NCBI GenBank assembly: GCA_032988165.1
Contig: JANTQF010000140.1
Location: 21,685-85,684, forward strand
DNA from: Emmonsiellopsis sp. PD_33
Taxonomy: Eukaryota; Ascomycota; Eurotiomycetes; Onygenales; Ajellomycetaceae
DNA length: 64,000 nucleotides
Direction: 5' to 3'
Position 1 is the stretch's first letter; the number at the start of each line of letters is the position of its first letter. This document shows, piece after piece, positions 1 through 12,900 of this stretch. A program made the translations under genes and the position numbers. The notes beneath the pieces are model-generated. The model ran no database searches and was not told the origin of the DNA. It was given only the letters and a program-made list of their open reading frames with translations.

Positions 1-314
1 GGTTTCCTTCTCCATCAGATACAATTTCATTTTCATATCATTACCTGGCCTACTCACTACCCAGTCATGTCTGCCATTAACTCCTTCAGTTTAGAATTGA
101 GTAGTATGGTTAGTTTCTGTTCCACAAATAAGAACTTTATGGATGTATTGCTAACCAGAAGTAGTCTGATGGCTAGGGAGATAGGCTTCCTCCTGTGGAC
201 CCTGCATTTACTAGGAGCAGCAGCATATTAATAGAAAGCCAGAATCACATAAGTAGCATATCCTCTAATTTCAATGGACAGCATAATCAGGTTGTGTCAG
301 GGTCCTATGAGTAG

Positions 315-1700
315 ATGAATCACACACAGGAGAGGAACCTTCAGCAGCAGACAAGATGGTCATATCTCCTTACATTCTCTAGGGAAGTGGATGAACTGGT
401 ATCACAGGTGTTTCAGGATTACAGTCATAAATCATGTATGTGGACCATAGCATGGAACAGCACACTCAACAATTTTTGGATGTGGAAATGCAAGACACTT
501 GGCTATATGAAGGTAAGAGTTAACTCAGATACTCAGTGGAATCCAACTGAAAACCCAGCTGAAGTCAGCCATGGGTTAAGATAAATCTGAAGAGGATTGA
601 TGGAGATTTAATGATAGGCAGAGAAATATGAAATATGAGCTGATTGATAATTCTAGGAGAACATCATTATGATGGGCATGGAAATGGATTTCAGAGATGA
701 TGACTCTGAATACTGACCTGGTTATCAACTATGAGGATCAATAATCAGCCATTTTATATACAGGATGTTTGGCAGGATTACTGATGGGGATTCAGAGTGC
801 TTATGATCAGTTGATAAAGCTCCAACTTGAATTGAATAGGAAATATTATGGTGCTGGGCTGTGTAGTTGACACTGTCTATGGGTATTTTAAAGTCAGAAT
901 AAACTGCTAACCTGTTGGTTTTATCACAGGAACATGTTCAGCAGGAAAAAGAGCTGAATAAAGCCAGCCATTCAGAATGTAGCATGTATAACTGCACTGA
1001 TGAGGAGGGTATCTTCCAGCATTTCTTTCAGGGATTCACTTCAGATAAGTTTCATCAGGTGTTCTATTAGACTGGGCTGATCCTGGACTATGAACAGTCC
1101 AATTTCATAGGGTAATGATATATCAAACATACATGTTGGCACCTGCAATCCTGAAGATCAATGGCTTATACCTCACCTAGAAATATATGTGAATCTTGCT
1201 ACCTAGGTTAAGCTGTGGGATGATCTAGTTGAAAGGGATGAGGATAGATGTATCCAAGTTGGAGCATGGGATGAAGTTATTGATTTTTGGGACCATATGG
1301 CCTCTGCAGAACAATACAGTGGTGTAGGCTAGAGGAACTTTGCAGAGCTGATTACCCATTGAAAATCTAAAAAGAAATAGAAGTTCAATTCTGAAGTTAA
1401 GAAGGCTGTGAAGAAGAAGATATACTTTGTCTCCATCTCAGGGCAGATAGGATCTGTGGCTTTGTAAGGTATAACTTATGGCTTTGGATGTGGGATGTGG
1501 ATCAGTAGCACTGAGTGCATTTTCAGAGCATATTTCTTCCATGAAAACCTGGATAAAATGAATTGCTGGTTGCAGAGCTGAATGTATTGAATAGAGAATA
1601 AAGGATTTAATGGTTTCATCATGGAGGAGACAATTCTAATGTATGGTTGGAGAGAATGCATGGGTGAGGATTTTCAACTGAGTAGTTATATATTCATTTT
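315..1700 (+). pseudogene. Degenerate unidentified protein-coding remnant
   Basis: I do not recognise this gene. Plus-strand reading frames here look like real but broken coding sequence. One frame is open from 315 to 584 and ends at a good donor (ATGAAG|GTAAGA near 511). A second stretch around 1,210-1,470 reads as acidic/aromatic protein (motif AWDEVIDFWDHMASAEQYSG) followed by a Lys-rich run. Its stops are TAG and TGA, as expected from C-to-T or G-to-A damage to Arg, Gln or Trp codons. Candidate acceptors (CTACCTAG, ATCTCAG) precede some coding stretches, so it was probably a spliced gene or a cargo gene of a transposon. The CpG-free composition matches the whole left block. Exon structure and product are unresolved. 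Confidence 0.35.
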
Positions 1701-2135
1701 GGATTGCTTTCTATATATCTTCCATATAGTATTAGTTTAATTTCAGTATATTCACTGCTGCCAGGTAGTAAAATGAAGTATTTATAAAGCATTCCCAATA
1801 TCTATCTTAATGATATGATGGAGGGTGTGGGAAATTACTGCACCTACTCTTTGTTGTTGGTATGCACTTACTTCACAGATCTATATATATATATTTTGGA
1901 GCTATTAATAGCTAGTTCACATGCATATTCTGAAAATGGTGAGGGTCCATATCATATATTATCTTAAAAGACATCAGTATGAGCTCATTCCATAGTTGTA
2001 TTTGAGTTGGCTGGTTTAGTATATAGAAAATAAAAAGAGATGATGTTGATTTCAGAGGTGAACTGGAAGTGAGTAAACAAAGTGATATATTAATTGCCAG
2101 GCAGGGTGGTCAGGTGACACCCAATTCATTACAAA

Positions 2136-3457
2136 ATGCCCACCTTTTCCTCTTTCTCTTCCTCTTTCTTCTTCTTCAACCATGCACCTAATAGCCCAAC
2201 ATTTATCTACCCCCCTCCCCCCCCTGTGAGTATCAGAATTTGTCCTCCCCTCCCTTGCTCACCTCAAAAGATCAGGTAAGTAGTCATTTCATTTGAAGAA
2301 GTTTGGACTTTAGAAGATGTGGGAACTGACAAGGCCAGAGACTACAAAACCATAGTCAAAACAATAGCTAGTAAAACACCTGCATGTAAGACCAGATCAA
2401 AGAAGGATCCAGAGGGCAGGGAACTAGCTGCTATGGATAATGATAAAGGGAATACCATCTGTTGTCATTGCATTTTGAAATATGTGTACCCAAAGAACTT
2501 GGAGAGACCCTGCAACCACATTATTGGGTTGAAAAACTCCTGTTCTAATTGTGTATGAGACAAGAAATCCTGCCAGGAAGTTCTGGAAGTGCTGTCAGAG
2601 AGTGTTGCAGTTGCACATGCCATGCATGTCTCCTACATGAACACCACAAATGATACTATTAAGGACATGCATCAGATGGACCTGCTGGGTAAGGTAGAGG
2701 AGATCAAGCTGGAGTTGGTAGAGTTGATTGTGAAGGAAAGTGAAGCAAAAAAGAAAAAGAATGTGCAGGTGGTTGTTGGTGGATGGGCAGCAGATTTGGA
2801 GCTGATAAAGATAGAAGCTAAAAAAATTGCTATACTTAATGTGATGGCCTCTAAACTCAAGTAAAGCAGGGAAGTTGGAGAGACCATGCTCAAGCAGTCA
2901 TCTGTGGCTCTTTTGCTGATGAAGGTAAATGGATTCCTTGAATTATTATTTTAATCTAGCTAATAAATTATGAATCAGGATATGGAGAAACACCTCAAGG
3001 AGATCAGGGGTGCAATGAACATCTTGGAGTATAAATTGGCAACAATGGAGTCCAAGCTGCCCCCCCCCATCCAGGATGTATGTATGATAAATCCAACATG
3101 AATGACTTATTGCTAATTTATATCTTATTTACATAGCAGAAGTGGAAGTTATCCACTTCTGGGGAAATGCCATCCTTAAGCTCAAAATGATGCTCATACC
3201 CCTCTACATTTATGACCCTGATAAAAAGTTTCTCAGATGTTCATGCAGAGATGGCATGCAGTTCCTCACTCCTGGCTACTATGCCAGAGTCTGTCTCCCA
3301 ATCTGGGGAATATTATGGGCAACACTCTTTGGTTGTCAGACTGCCAAACCCTGGTGGTGTGATCATTGATGAAGAATTAGAGATGGCTATGGAATTAGGG
3401 GAGGTAGATAGGGCAGGGGGTATGGAGGTGGAGGAGGGTGAGCATGGTTTTTTCTAG
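2136..3457 (+). pseudogene. Cys-rich zinc-binding-like / coiled-coil protein, damaged copy
   Basis: This is a spliced gene with premature stops. A start at 2,136 gives a Ser/Phe/Pro-rich N-terminus; the joins in 2,190-2,313 are uncertain. The main exon (about 2,314-2,924) encodes a Cys cluster spaced C-x2-C-x13-C-x9-C-x2-C-x6-C at 2,460-2,575, then a Lys/Glu-rich coiled coil. Introns 2,925-2,978 and 3,078-3,136 have GTAAAT or GTATGT donors, TGCTAAT-like branch sites and AG acceptors, and splicing keeps the frame. The last exon ends in Ser/Pro-rich then acidic sequence at 3,457. In-frame stops near 2,556, 2,862 and 3,189 (TGA, TAA, TGA) each fit a single C-to-T change. The layout matches the antisense gene in element C at 20,410-21,500. 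The Cys cluster suggests zinc binding, but the function is unknown. Confidence 0.6.
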
Positions 3458-3574
3458 GTTTTTTGGAATGGGTTATGGGTCTGTTTTTTCTTTTTTTTTT
3501 TCTAGATATGTAGATAGGGATAATACAATGAATGGATGTTCTTTTTAATTATTTCCCTATTCTAAAAATGAAAA

Positions 3575-4210
3575 TATAATGAAATATCAAAGTTCTACCC
3601 TGGGGGTGGTGTATACACAGTAAATCCAATGCTCTATAGTTATACCATGGCTCCAACATGTAGAATGGTGGCAGGACAGTGTGGTAATTAGCCTCCATTG
3701 TAATTTGCTCTCTGATATATTTGCTAGAGTATTGTGCCAGATGAATTGTTAATGAAATATTAACATTATATTTCAGAGAATGATGGGAATACTGTTAAAT
3801 TAAGGTTTACTATCATATCATTGCTCCAACATATAGAATGGTAGCAGGACAGTGTGGTAATTGGCCTTCATTGTAATTTACTCTCCAATATATTTGCTAG
3901 AGCATTGTGCCAGATGAATTGTTAATGAAATATTAACATTATATTTCAGAGAATGGTGGGTATACTGTTAAATTGAGGTTTACTAGCATATCATTACTCT
4001 GACACATAGAATAGTAGTAGAATGGGGTGGTAGCAGTCTACAATTTCATAGAATAGTCATATATTGTCAAAATCCTTCATGATTTTAATATATACAGGTC
4101 AAAAGCTTTAACATAAATGGAATATCAATGTTAGATTTCAGAGAATAGTGATTCCACAGTAAAATCCACTTTCCACAGTGATATGATAGCTCCAATTTGC
4201 ATAATGGCAT
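3575..4210. repeat. Tandem repeat, 173-bp unit, about 3.5 copies
   Basis: The phrase CTCCAACATRTAGAATGGT recurs at 3,651 and 3,824, with a diverged copy at 3,997, giving a period of 173 bp twice. The first two units match over their whole length, including GTTAATGAAATATTAACATTATATTTCAG. A more diverged partial unit follows near 4,190 (spacing 193), and a partial one precedes 3,651. Differences between units are mostly transitions. I see no open reading frame, and the unit is too long for a microsatellite, so this is a minisatellite-like array. Confidence 0.85.
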
Positions 4211-4624
4211 CAGAGCTGTCAGAGCACCATTCCAGCAGACCATAAAAATCTGGTATGGATAGTATCTCACATTGTTTGCTCACAAGGAGAAGGGGCTCAT
4301 CAGGTAGCTATTAAATTTACATTTAATTATAAAAGTGAGGCCTCTTTGAAAGCTGCTAAATGCTACACAAGCTATTGACCCCCTGAGCATTATAAATGGC
4401 TTTTTGACCTACAGTATGCTGGTACACCATGGAGCAGAATTGAGAGGGTAGTGAGAGGATTACTACAGCTATTAGGTATGTATGTACTTTGACATAATGT
4501 ATAAAGTTATATCTGATTGCTTGAATATCAATGCTGTAAAAGCAAGAAGTAAAAAATTTTAACAGTCTTAAATGGACTAGCCTCTAGCATAATAATAAAA
4601 ATTAAACTGCAGCTATAGCTTAGT
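4211..4624. other. AT-rich spacer, no gene seen
   Basis: This is CpG-free, AT-rich sequence between the tandem array and the target duplication of element B. I see no coding signal or repeat structure. Confidence 0.6.
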
Positions 4625-4629
4625 CTACA

Positions 4630-4790
4630 TGTAATTGGAATAACTTGAGATTAAAATATTATGTAGAATAAGGTTGTATTCACTATGTTCCTAAGCTATT
4701 TATAGCTATTTATACCATGGGGCCTGACTAAGCTATATAGGTGACTAAGTACCATGGATATTTCATGACATGGAGCATGTGCATATAATA
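4630..4790 (-). repeat. Element B 3' LTR
   Basis: This 161-bp copy aligns along its whole length with 28,758-28,918. It starts TG and ends TA where CA is expected (a C-to-T change). The shared core includes GGGGCCTGACTAAGCTAT. It is flanked on the left by the 5-bp duplicate CTACA. Confidence 0.92.
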
Positions 4791-5021
4791 AGTAGCTTCT
4801 TTCAGAAAGGCATGCAATGCTCTCATTGTAATAGTTACATGTAGAATTATAGAGCTAATAAATGAAACATAAGATCTTGTAATGCATAATATAATAGTGA
4901 ATAATATGCTAAGTGAAAAAGAAAACCTTACTTTCTATCCTCATAGTGGTCTCCACACTCTGTAGCTGAGTCATTGTAGAGTATAAAGACTTAAGGGTGT
5001 TCATAATATCAGCTTTTATTA

Positions 5022-7817
5022 TTATTTCTTCTCTATAGCAAATCCTTTTAGATCCTCCTCAAGGTAGTCTTCATCCATACAGCACACCTCATAATAGGAC
5101 ATTTCATATCTCTTAGTAACTATAAGAATCTTCTTTACTTTCTTTTCTTCAATATCAAGCAATTTGATGAGTCATTATATGGCATGAGTGTAGGCAAGTA
5201 TGGCATCTTTCTGGAGGACCATGTTGAGAGCCTTGAGGCTGGCAAATGAGATTAGTACAGACTTAATTGAGTAATTATGAGTGTATCTAGTGAGTCCATT
5301 AATAGCTGTATGTAATTCTTTGTTAGGCAGGCCTTACATATTATTATATTATATTTCTGTGCCAGACTACTTATTCAGTATTGTCATGGTATCTGCAGGT
5401 CTAGTGTTACATAGATACATTAGTTGTAGTGCTACCTTAAGGTTATCTAGTATATCTAGGAGTTTTTTTGGTGTTGTTATTAGTTTCTGCAGCTACTCAA
5501 TCTTCTATCTAATTCACTATGTTATCATCTTTTTAATCATACAGAATAGCACTTCTTTCTTATTTTAGTAATCTATTAGGGTGTTTGCATCATCATTACT
5601 GATTTTACACAGCTAAGCTATGTACTGTACTGCTTGTATGCAATTTTTATCAGCCTTAGAGCTCTCTAGTAAAATCTTCTCTTACTAGGCCATAGTTTCT
5701 CCTGCTGCTTCTTAACAGTTGATGAGGTTTTTTATCACTTTCTGTCTGATATCAATATCTATAGATACAATATGATTATATGAAACACTCAGATTGATCC
5801 ATCACTAGATAAGGTCTGTAGCTTTTTCAAGCTGTATATTACCTAATATGATAACTGCCTTAACTGCTTGTTTAGCTTTAGGAGGGTACATCTATGGAAT
5901 CTCCTATGTGAGAGGAGGACTGGGCAGAACTCCTTGAATTTTGCTGCTGAGCTTCTCCTGATTGAGCTGTTAACTCTAAGACTTAAAGATATTATTAGTA
6001 TTAGTATCATTAAGTTTCTGTAGGGCCCTTTGTAGTTGCCCATCTATCATACCAAATATATTATGAAATGTAGTGCTGAATGCATGTAGTGTTTTAGCTA
6101 TAACCTCTACCTTATATTACTTTAGCTATTGTAGTTTTATGATGCATTTGATAGCATCTTTGTGGATATATATGTCTTTATTAATGGTATTAGAGGTCTC
6201 AGTCATATAAATGTCCTCTGTGAGGTTATTAAGTTACTTCTCCTATTATTTTATAATATCTTTAGTTATGCAGCTTACAGCAGTCATCTTATTATATGGA
6301 GTGCCCATGGATTTTCAGTTATTCACTACATCACATACTGGCCATACTTTCATATTGCACAGGATTATGACATATTGAACTGCTTCCTTATTTCCCTTGA
6401 TAACATATAGTATAGGAGCCTCCATAATAACTATTGGAGTCTTTATGGCAGTTTTATAGCTCTCTGGTTGTAGGAATAGAGTTTCATTGTGAGCCTAATA
6501 GTCATTCAAGAGGGCATCAATGCTGGTAGAATTATTATCACTAATATATCCTTCATCATCAGTGTTCTCTGGTATATCTGCTGATCTATCAGTTATAATC
6601 TAATTATCATTTTATAGGCATTTAAGGATCTTAGCCTCTATACAGTTAAGTCTCTAAGCTGGGATGTACATTATGGAAGGGCATCTAATGTGGAAGGATT
6701 AAGTTTACTCAATTTACTTCTAGTAGTTCTGATGGTAAAGGTTATTTATAATATTTATAATATCTTGCTTAGTTGTGCCTGATGGGAAGATCATGGTGTT
6801 CTGGCATTCCCATTCATTCAGTAGAATGTTGATTTCTCAGTTTCACACTGTAGCTCTCTAATTCTATAGGTATACATATTACTTCTCATTTGTAATATAT
6901 TTATCTATCTTGTATCTACTTTGAATGTTCAGCACAGCTTGCTGGCATACTTCTCTAATTGTGTATGCATCATCATATCTGATCTCACTCTCACTAAGGT
7001 GTTTTCTGAGGAAATTGCACACTTTATAACCTGGATTATGAGAGGTATTTCAGAGGAAGATGAGTTTATTTGTGTTGTTGATTATTTTCATGTTACTAGT
7101 CTTATTATTCTTATTTTATTTATCTTTAATCCTATTAATTGTCATTTCAATCTTGATCTTCAGATGTTCTACTTGAGGCTCTAATAGAGATTTTTTTGGC
7201 TCAGGGCCTTGGAAGTTCCAGCCCTTTCCTGGGTTCACACATATCTTTAGAATTGAAAATCATAAGAAATTCCCAGTAATAAAGAGTGCTAGAGTTATGT
7301 TTTCTTTCTTAGTCTATCTTGCTTTATAATCTTTCAGTTAGGAAACTAGTCTATTATCATAAAGTATTTAACTGCATCTCTGGTCTTCCAGGCTAGTAAT
7401 AATGATTTGTAGAGCTAAGATCAACATTGTATTAATAACTGTGATAAGGAATTCATGATATTTCATGTTCATAATGAGTATATCTATTTCTCAGTCTGAA
7501 TAATCTAAAGTTTTAAGTATCTATTTCACTTACTTCTCATCTACCTTCTTATTTATTATTCTTTATTTCCTCTTTATGTCATCAGCTCTACCTGCAGGGA
7601 AGCTGTTACTAATGTTGAGATCTATAAGATTCATTGTACTGGCTGGAAAGTTGATAGTTACCTGAAGTATTTAGCATCTCTTTCTGAGGATTTTTACTGA
7701 TATAAGAGGCACACTGGTAGGTCTATATTGCTTTGTAATTTTAAATGTAGAGGCATTTTTATCTTTAACCTTCTTAGCTCTATCTTTACCATTATCTTTA
7801 TTACTGCAGGATGCCAT
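5022..7817 (-). pseudogene. Element B extra ORF after pol, ~930 codons, unknown protein
   Basis: I do not recognise this protein. From ATG at 7,817-7,815 (MASCSNKD) to TAA at 5,024-5,022 the same frame can be followed for 2,796 nt. The two long parts I translated (7,817 to about 6,640, and about 6,050 to 5,022) are in register, so no net indel has occurred. Stops are frequent but are TAG, TGA or TAA where a transition in Gln, Arg or Trp codons would give them. The protein is Lys/Asn/Ile/Glu-rich with probable coiled coils, and its C-terminus is acidic (DEDYLEEDLKGF). It lies where env would sit in a retrovirus, but I see no signal peptide or membrane segment. It could be captured host sequence or an element-specific accessory protein. 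Confidence 0.65.
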
Positions 7818-8529
7818 GGTGACTTTATGTCTTATGGTATGAAGGTAGGTGTGCAAGTGTGAGTGGGTAGGAGTAGAAAGGAGTGATTTTAGATAAATTA
7901 TATATATATAGGATTGGTGAAGTGTTATCAGTGAACTTGCCATGGCAACAATTATGAATGTCTGTAGATTTTAAAGACTGAGTTCCTCAATGCTATGAGA
8001 AGTCCCTACATTTAGTGAATGTTTATTTTATATCTTATTGTAGAGATGATATTTGCCATGAAAAGTCTATAGCTTTTGGTAAATTCCTCAGTAAGATCAT
8101 TATATGTGGTGAATACAATTAAGATGATGGGAGTGTGCAGCAAACATGTTAGTAAACAATGAGATGTAGAATAACAATGGGGAAATACATATCAGAGTTT
8201 GAGCAGACTAGTGGGATAATACTATTATAGATGTAAATGTATGAGTACATAGAGGTACTATCTATACAAGCTGGTGTAACAATGAGGTGATGGAGATTCC
8301 ATGAAATAAAGAATTTAATCAGGTAATAAAGATGTTAATATCATGCAGGAGTATGAAATCTTTATGACTAGTAATTGCATGTTTTCTTTCTAATTTATAT
8401 TCTATGAATATTAAAGCACTTTTAGGGTTCTTTCAGGTTTTTTAGAAGGCTAGGTCACTGCTTTTGCAGGGCAGCCTCATCACAGTCTTATTAGCAATAT
8501 AGATTCTTCCTAGTTATACTCATATTATT

Positions 8530-9273
8530 ATATAAGCTTCTTTACCTCTTAGAGAGTGTGCTCTGGGTATCATCTATCTTCTTCTAGGCTATAGCCCTTC
8601 TACCTTATGAGGTATTTAATCTTATCACCACATTTGAGAGTCTTTATCTATTTTACTATTATTTTTTCTATCTCATATGATTTCCATTCATCTGAATCTC
8701 CTTCCATTGTGACAGGGCCTGATACTAGTAGAGTGTGCCCAAAGAGGTCTTCCTCCTGTGGGGTGAGTTCCAGATGAGCAATGAAAATCACAGGATGTAT
8801 GTAGAAGTATACTGAGAGGTTCAGAAGATAGGTGAGGCTACTAACTTGGTAATAGATTGTGAAGGAGCCTGCATATTAAGAGGCAAACTTACTATAAGCC
8901 TGGAGCAGTGGTGTATTATATTCTTTACCAATTCAAAGGAGCATCTTATCATTTGTGGTAAAGAACCTTGAAGTATGCTTCTTATTGTAATACTTCTTTA
9001 TAAATATTACTACTGTGTGGAGTGCCTCATTCATGTTGAGGTAGCTGGAGAAATCCTGGGAACTTTAATCTTGAAATATCTGTACTAGCTGGAGCAGCAT
9101 TTTAAGCTTCTGGTTATATATATATTGATGGGGGGATATTCCTGTCACTGATGCTGTGACACTATTGAAGAGTACTTAAAGTGAGAGGACTAAGTTCTCT
9201 TATTGCTGTAAATCTTCTAGGGTTATAATTATATGTTAGAGGGCAATCTCATATATTTAGTTTGTAATTTCTG
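8530..9273 (-). pseudogene. Element B pol, C-terminal part: integrase end and chromodomain
   Basis: This is the downstream half of the B pol gene, separated from the rest by element A. Integrase C-terminal sequence runs leftward from 9,273. A chromodomain lies at 8,642-8,530: the segment KCGDKIKYLI, then KGYSLEED, with aromatic (Trp) positions now stops, then YPEHTL. Chromodomains in fungal gypsy integrases bind methylated histone H3 and steer insertion to heterochromatin (known for the family). Several stops make this copy inactive. Confidence 0.75.
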
Positions 9274-9527
9274 TGTGAAGGGCTATGCCCTTATACCCTA
9301 TATCTGTAGCTCACCCAAACTTCATCTGATCTCTGACTGCCTGATTAGATGCCTCTAACTGGGCCTTCATATGAATATTTATCCACTCTGACCTTATGTA
9401 ATTTCCTTCTATTTATATTGCATGATCTCACAATTCCTTTCCCTTTTTCCTTCCTTTCTCTAGTGATTACAATCTTGATTCTAGTATATAACTTGCATGA
9501 TCTACTTATCAGAGCATGCTTGTTACA
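9274..9527 (+). repeat. Element A 5' LTR
   Basis: The LTR begins TGTGAAGGGC and ends TGTTACA. Against the two parts of the 3' LTR there are no indels. In the first 108 bp I count about 17 differences, all transitions, several being TG in one copy against CA in the other. Confidence 0.93.
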
Positions 9528-9941
9528 TTTTGTAATCACTTGCTTAATCTCTTCTCAGAGATCCTCATTATATTTACCTTTCAAACATGACTTGCATGTA
9601 TAGCAGATTCCTCTAAATGCAATTTACATGTATAGTAAACTCTTCTAAAATCTGAAATACAACTTGTCTAGCTCAGCTCCACTGGATGATGTGTCAGCAA
9701 AAGGCCCCAAAGCCCTAATGATCTATATTAATATCTCATGAGATTTTCCTCCAAACTTTCTGAATCCTTCAAACTTTCTGAATTCTTCAAACTCTCTGAA
9801 TTTAAATAATCTTTTAAATCTATCATAAATATAGACTCTCTGTGTGAAGATAGCATCCCTTCTTAAAGCTCTGACACTGAATTTCAAAACTTCATTTAGC
9901 AGCTCACAAACAAGATTGACCTCATTACTGAATAAAATTAC

Positions 9942-12900
9942 ATGCCCACACTAACTTCAGTTCTTGCTCTAACCCCTGCTCACTCAATTGCTCCTTTTGA
10001 TGACTTCCTAAAATGCCTGAAGGAGAGGCTCATCATCCTTGAGAAATTCACAGGCAAACAAGTCTTCAAATATCCTGCCTGACACCTCAGTGTGGAGGCC
10101 AAAATCATTTTAAACAGCCTTGCAATTAAATCTCTTACTGACTAGGCCTGATACATCTACACCTGACTCTCTGGCACCACCATCATCTGATTCCACTCTT
10201 GGATGAAGGTCAATGCCAAGCTCATTCCTATAATCCTTGATATCATTCTCAATTAGCTCAACATCCTTTTCTCTGATCCTTTAGTGGCTTAGAAGGCCCT
10301 GACCTGGCTGTACAGTATTCACCAGAAGACTGATCCACTTACTATCTTTCTCCCAAAATTTGATTAGAAAATCCTAGAAGCTGGTAGCTAGTTATGAGAT
10401 GACACTGTCAAGAAAGCCCTGCTCAAGAAGGCCATCAAGTTTGAGCTCCTACAGCAGACTGTTGCCTTCATTGAACCTCCCATATACCTTAAATATTACA
10501 TGAAGCTCCATGGTATAGAGAACAACCTATTTAAGGTCAAGGCCATTTAAGGCTGAATCTATAGTAATATTTCTATTACCTCTAGAGTAATCTTCCTCAG
10601 AGTAACTTAGCTCTATAATCTAAACACTATAGACTGAAAGCTAACAGCTTGTGTGAATGGTTTCTGTATCCCTAATATGACTATTATTACTATCACTGAC
10701 TGCTGTGCCTGAGGTGTTTGCATTAACTGTAATAAATCTGAGCACAGAGCTGCTAACTGCTATAGCACCCATGTTCCCCTGAAATTACCTGTACAATCTG
10801 TGAATGTGCAGACTAAGCTCAAAGAAGAGGAGGACTTTGAAGATGTCAAATCAGACTTGGGAAAAGACTAGCTTCTATGTGAAATTGTGAGTAGAAGCTC
10901 CCAGAGTTAGATAGAAAGATCTTTGAGAAGAAAATGATAGTTCCAGCAATTCTTATATCTATCATAGTTAATTATTCTTTTAATATAAATGTTATGGTAG
11001 ATAGCAGCTGCTGTTACTACACAATAATTCACCCTTGCATGGTTAATCATTATAATCTCCCATGTATTCTAATTGTCCTCTAAAAGATTGAAGGTGTCAG
11101 TGGTGATACTGGTGGCTTCATATAAAATATGGTGAAGCTTGATGTTGATGTTGGCAGATTTCTCTGAGAAAATGCTTATACATATAAAATTGAGAATCTC
11201 TCATATAACTTCATGTTAGGCCTATCTTGGTTATCTGAACATCAAGCTCTCATTGATGCACATAACTGGTGTGTTGTGTTCCCTAGAGATATCCATATGT
11301 CTGAAAAGGATGTCTATAAGACTATCAACCTTCATTAGATCTCTGCTAATACCTTTAAACTCCTTCAATATTATAATTGGAAGCTCAAGTCTTAATCCCC
11401 TGTCAAAATCTTCACCACTAGCATGTCTGACATAGAGAAAGCTCTCTCCTGACTCTCTAAAAAGCTGAAGACTGACCTCATGATAGTTCTTCTCTCACAC
11501 TATCATGAATTCCTTGATGTTTTTGATCATAAAGCTGCTGAGAAGCTCCTGCCATTCTGCAGTGTGCACAATCATTATATTAAATTTAAAAAGATGGATG
11601 GCAAAGATCTCCAGCTGCCCTGGGGACCCCTATACAACATATCATGCAATGAACTATTTGTGCTCCATAAGACCCTTAATGACCTTCTTGATAAAGGTTT
11701 CATCTGAGTTAGCAATTTGCCTGCTAGTGTGCCTGTCCTTTTTGCTAAGAAGTCTGATGAAGGCCTCTGATTCTGTGTAGATTATCATAGCCTCAACTGA
11801 CTCACAAGAAAAGACTGTTATTTACTATCATTAATCAATGAGACTCTTAAATGAATTAGATAAGCCAAGTAGTTCATAAAGTTTGATGTTATCTTCATAT
11901 TTTATAAGATTTAAATTGCAGAAGGAGATGAATAGCTAACTATCTTTTGCATGAGATATGATCTGTTTGAATGGATAGTTACCCCCTTTAGCCTCATAAA
12001 TGCTCTAAGCACCTTCTAGAAGTACATCAACTGGGCCCTATAAGACTATTTAGATGAATTTGCCTCTGCCTACCTTAATAACATTCTTATCTTCACTGAT
12101 AGATCCTACAAATAGCATCAAGAGTATGTCTGAAAAGTCCTCACTTATCTCTATGAACACAGTCTCCTGATTAATATTAATAAATCCACTTTTGAAGTTT
12201 AAGAGATGACCTACCTTGGCTTCATCATAGAGGTAGGGAAGGGAGTCTATATGGACCCCAAGAAGATTACTACTATTCTTGAATGGGAGGCCCCTACAAC
12301 TGTAAAAGATGTGTAAGACTTCCTAGGATTCATAAATTTCTACTGATGCTTCATTTGAGACTTCTCTGACATCATCTGACTACTGATTGATCTCACACAC
12401 AAAGATTAATAGTTCTAGTAGTCTAAAGAAGCAGACAAGGTATTTATATGCCTTAAGAAGATGTTCATCTTCATCCTGATGCTCATTGCATTTGATTCTG
12501 ACTACCTGATAGTAGTTGAAACAGACTCCTCTAGTTATATCACAGGTAGCACTCTCATGCAATAAGATGATGAAGGTGTTCTGTGACTCTATGCATTCAT
12601 GTCTAAAAAGCTCAGTCCTACTAAAGCTAACTATAAGATTTATGACAAGAAACTCCTTACTATCATCTGATGTCTAAAGGAATGGGACTCTGAACTCCAC
12701 AGTGTGAAAGACTTCAAAATTATTATAAATCATAAGAACCTCTGATATTTCATAACAACCTATAAACTCTCTAAATACTAGATGTATTGAGTTAAATTTC
12801 TCAGCTACTTTCATTTTACAATTCATTATTACTCTGGCACAGAAAACTTCATGGCTGACACCCTCTTCTGATGTGAACAGGATATGCCTTCTGAAGACTC

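Noticed and set aside
3575..4210. CRISPR-like array
   Set aside because: Eukaryotic context; whole 173-bp units repeat without unique spacers.
5281..7184. Plus-strand open frames rich in Ile/Leu/Tyr
   Set aside because: They are shadows of the minus-strand extra ORF of element B, which has the better frame continuity.
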